NCBI RefSeq assembly: GCF_050589825.1
Contig: NZ_JBNGOZ010000006.1
Location: 124,001-188,000 of the forward strand
Reading direction: 5' to 3'
DNA from: Carboxylicivirga longa
GTDB lineage: Bacteria; Bacteroidota; Bacteroidia; Bacteroidales; Marinilabiliaceae
Length of the DNA stretch: 64,000 nucleotides
Below are positions 63,659 through 64,000 of this stretch, piece by piece. Every line of letters starts with the position of its first letter. Within the stretch, counting starts at the first letter, position 1. A program made the position numbers and the translations under genes. The notes beneath the pieces were generated by a model that was not told the DNA's origin, did not search any database, and saw only the letters and a list, made by a program, of their open reading frames with translations.

Positions 63659-64000
63659 CTATTCTTTTTTATTCTCTTTTACTGTCTCATAATTCACCGG
63701 GATGATGCCGTCCACCAGCTCGCCGCGTATCACATATTTTTCAATAATTTCATCGGCCTTTTTATTATCCACATGACCAAACACCACGGGAGCACTGCCC
63801 GGAAGCGTTACCTCGATGGTGGGCTCGGCATGGCAGTAACCCATGCAGCCGGTTTGTGTTACAACGGCATCGATGGCGCGATGATCCATCTCTTCAATCA
63901 AGTGGTTCATAACTTCTTTAGCACCCGAGGCAATACCACAGGTAGCCATCGACACTTTCACCTGAACCATCTTCTCAGGGTGGTCGCTTTTCTCCCGCAA
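63659..64000 (-). CDS. (2Fe-2S) ferredoxin domain protein, 5' end beyond window
   Basis: At least 113 residues of a thioredoxin-like [2Fe-2S] protein, cut by the right edge; the first codon in the window (TTG at 63998-64000) is probably internal. Ligand-type Cys lie in MATCGIASG and QTGCMGYCHAEP. Such proteins commonly precede hydB in these operons and probably carry electrons for HydB. Ten bases before hydB, so same operon. Confidence 0.85.
   Translation of the reverse strand: MREKSDHPEKMVQVKVSMATCGIASGAKEVMNHLIEEMDHRAIDAVVTQTGCMGYCHAEPTIEVTLPGSAPVVFGHVDNKKADEIIEKYVIRGELVDGIIPVNYETVKENKKE

Noticed and set aside
1..64000. tRNA, rRNA, CRISPR, insertion sequence or prophage genes
   Set aside because: No cloverleaf-like gene, regularly spaced repeat array, transposase or integrase was recognised by eye on either strand.

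Overview
This window looks like chromosome from a Bacteroidota (Bacteroidetes) bacterium, most plausibly an anaerobic or facultatively anaerobic marine-type lineage such as Marinilabiliales; the order is inference. Supporting signs are a FecI/FecR/SusC/SusD cluster, a gingipain-type protease with a type IX secretion (T9SS) C-terminal sorting domain, promoters of the Bacteroidota TAnnTTTG type, weak Shine-Dalgarno sites, a BlaI/M56 pair with TonB-plug-like repeats, and an NAD-linked [FeFe]-hydrogenase operon with its maturase HydG. No rRNA, tRNA, CRISPR array, prophage or insertion sequence was recognised.

Layout. 1-10.2 kb: a membrane-anchored LuxR-type one-component regulator, a BamA/D15-like barrel protein, and a tripartite RND multidrug pump operon (MFP, permease, outer membrane factor). 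10.3-14.1 kb: a free-standing threonyl-tRNA editing domain, then a BlaI-M56 peptidase sensor pair. 14.1-23.2 kb: class II aldolase, murein amidase, sugar nucleotidyltransferase, esterase, the TldD/TldE pair (TldD has a Tat signal), tRNA hydroxylase TrhO and exonuclease III. 23.4-27.0 kb: thioesterase, alkaline phosphatase, an overlapping low-molecular-weight phosphatase / fructosamine-kinase pair and a UPF0158-like protein.

27.3-38.6 kb is the most distinctive accessory block: ECF sigma factor, FecR anti-sigma, SusC, SusD, a strong terminator, then a 1445-residue secreted C25 cysteine peptidase with a beta-helix, a cadherin-like domain and a T9SS signal. Together these resemble the RagAB/gingipain logic of Porphyromonas: digest protein outside the cell and import the peptides through a SusCD transporter.

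38.7-45.8 kb: universal stress protein with TPR tail, aldo/keto reductase, ferredoxin-nitroreductase, CyuA-type cysteine desulfidase, a cytosolic-carboxypeptidase-like M14 enzyme, MarC, a small remnant of a chemotaxis receptor and a DUF2892 protein. 45.9-52.1 kb: a second RND system (outer membrane factor, adaptor, permease) ending in a small PII-like protein. 52.3-55.6 kb: CvfB-like S1 protein, an outer-membrane-type protein of unknown function, and an acyl-CoA dehydrogenase.

55.8-64.0 kb: hydrogen metabolism. On the minus strand run a [2Fe-2S] protein (cut by the window edge), HydB, HydA and HydC of a putative electron-bifurcating hydrogenase, a perfect terminator, a protein of unknown function with a Met/Gln-rich tail, and HydG. 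HydE and HydF are not in the window. Convergent and operon-end junctions are marked by strong hairpins, several of which belong to a dispersed repeat built from CGCNAAG units.
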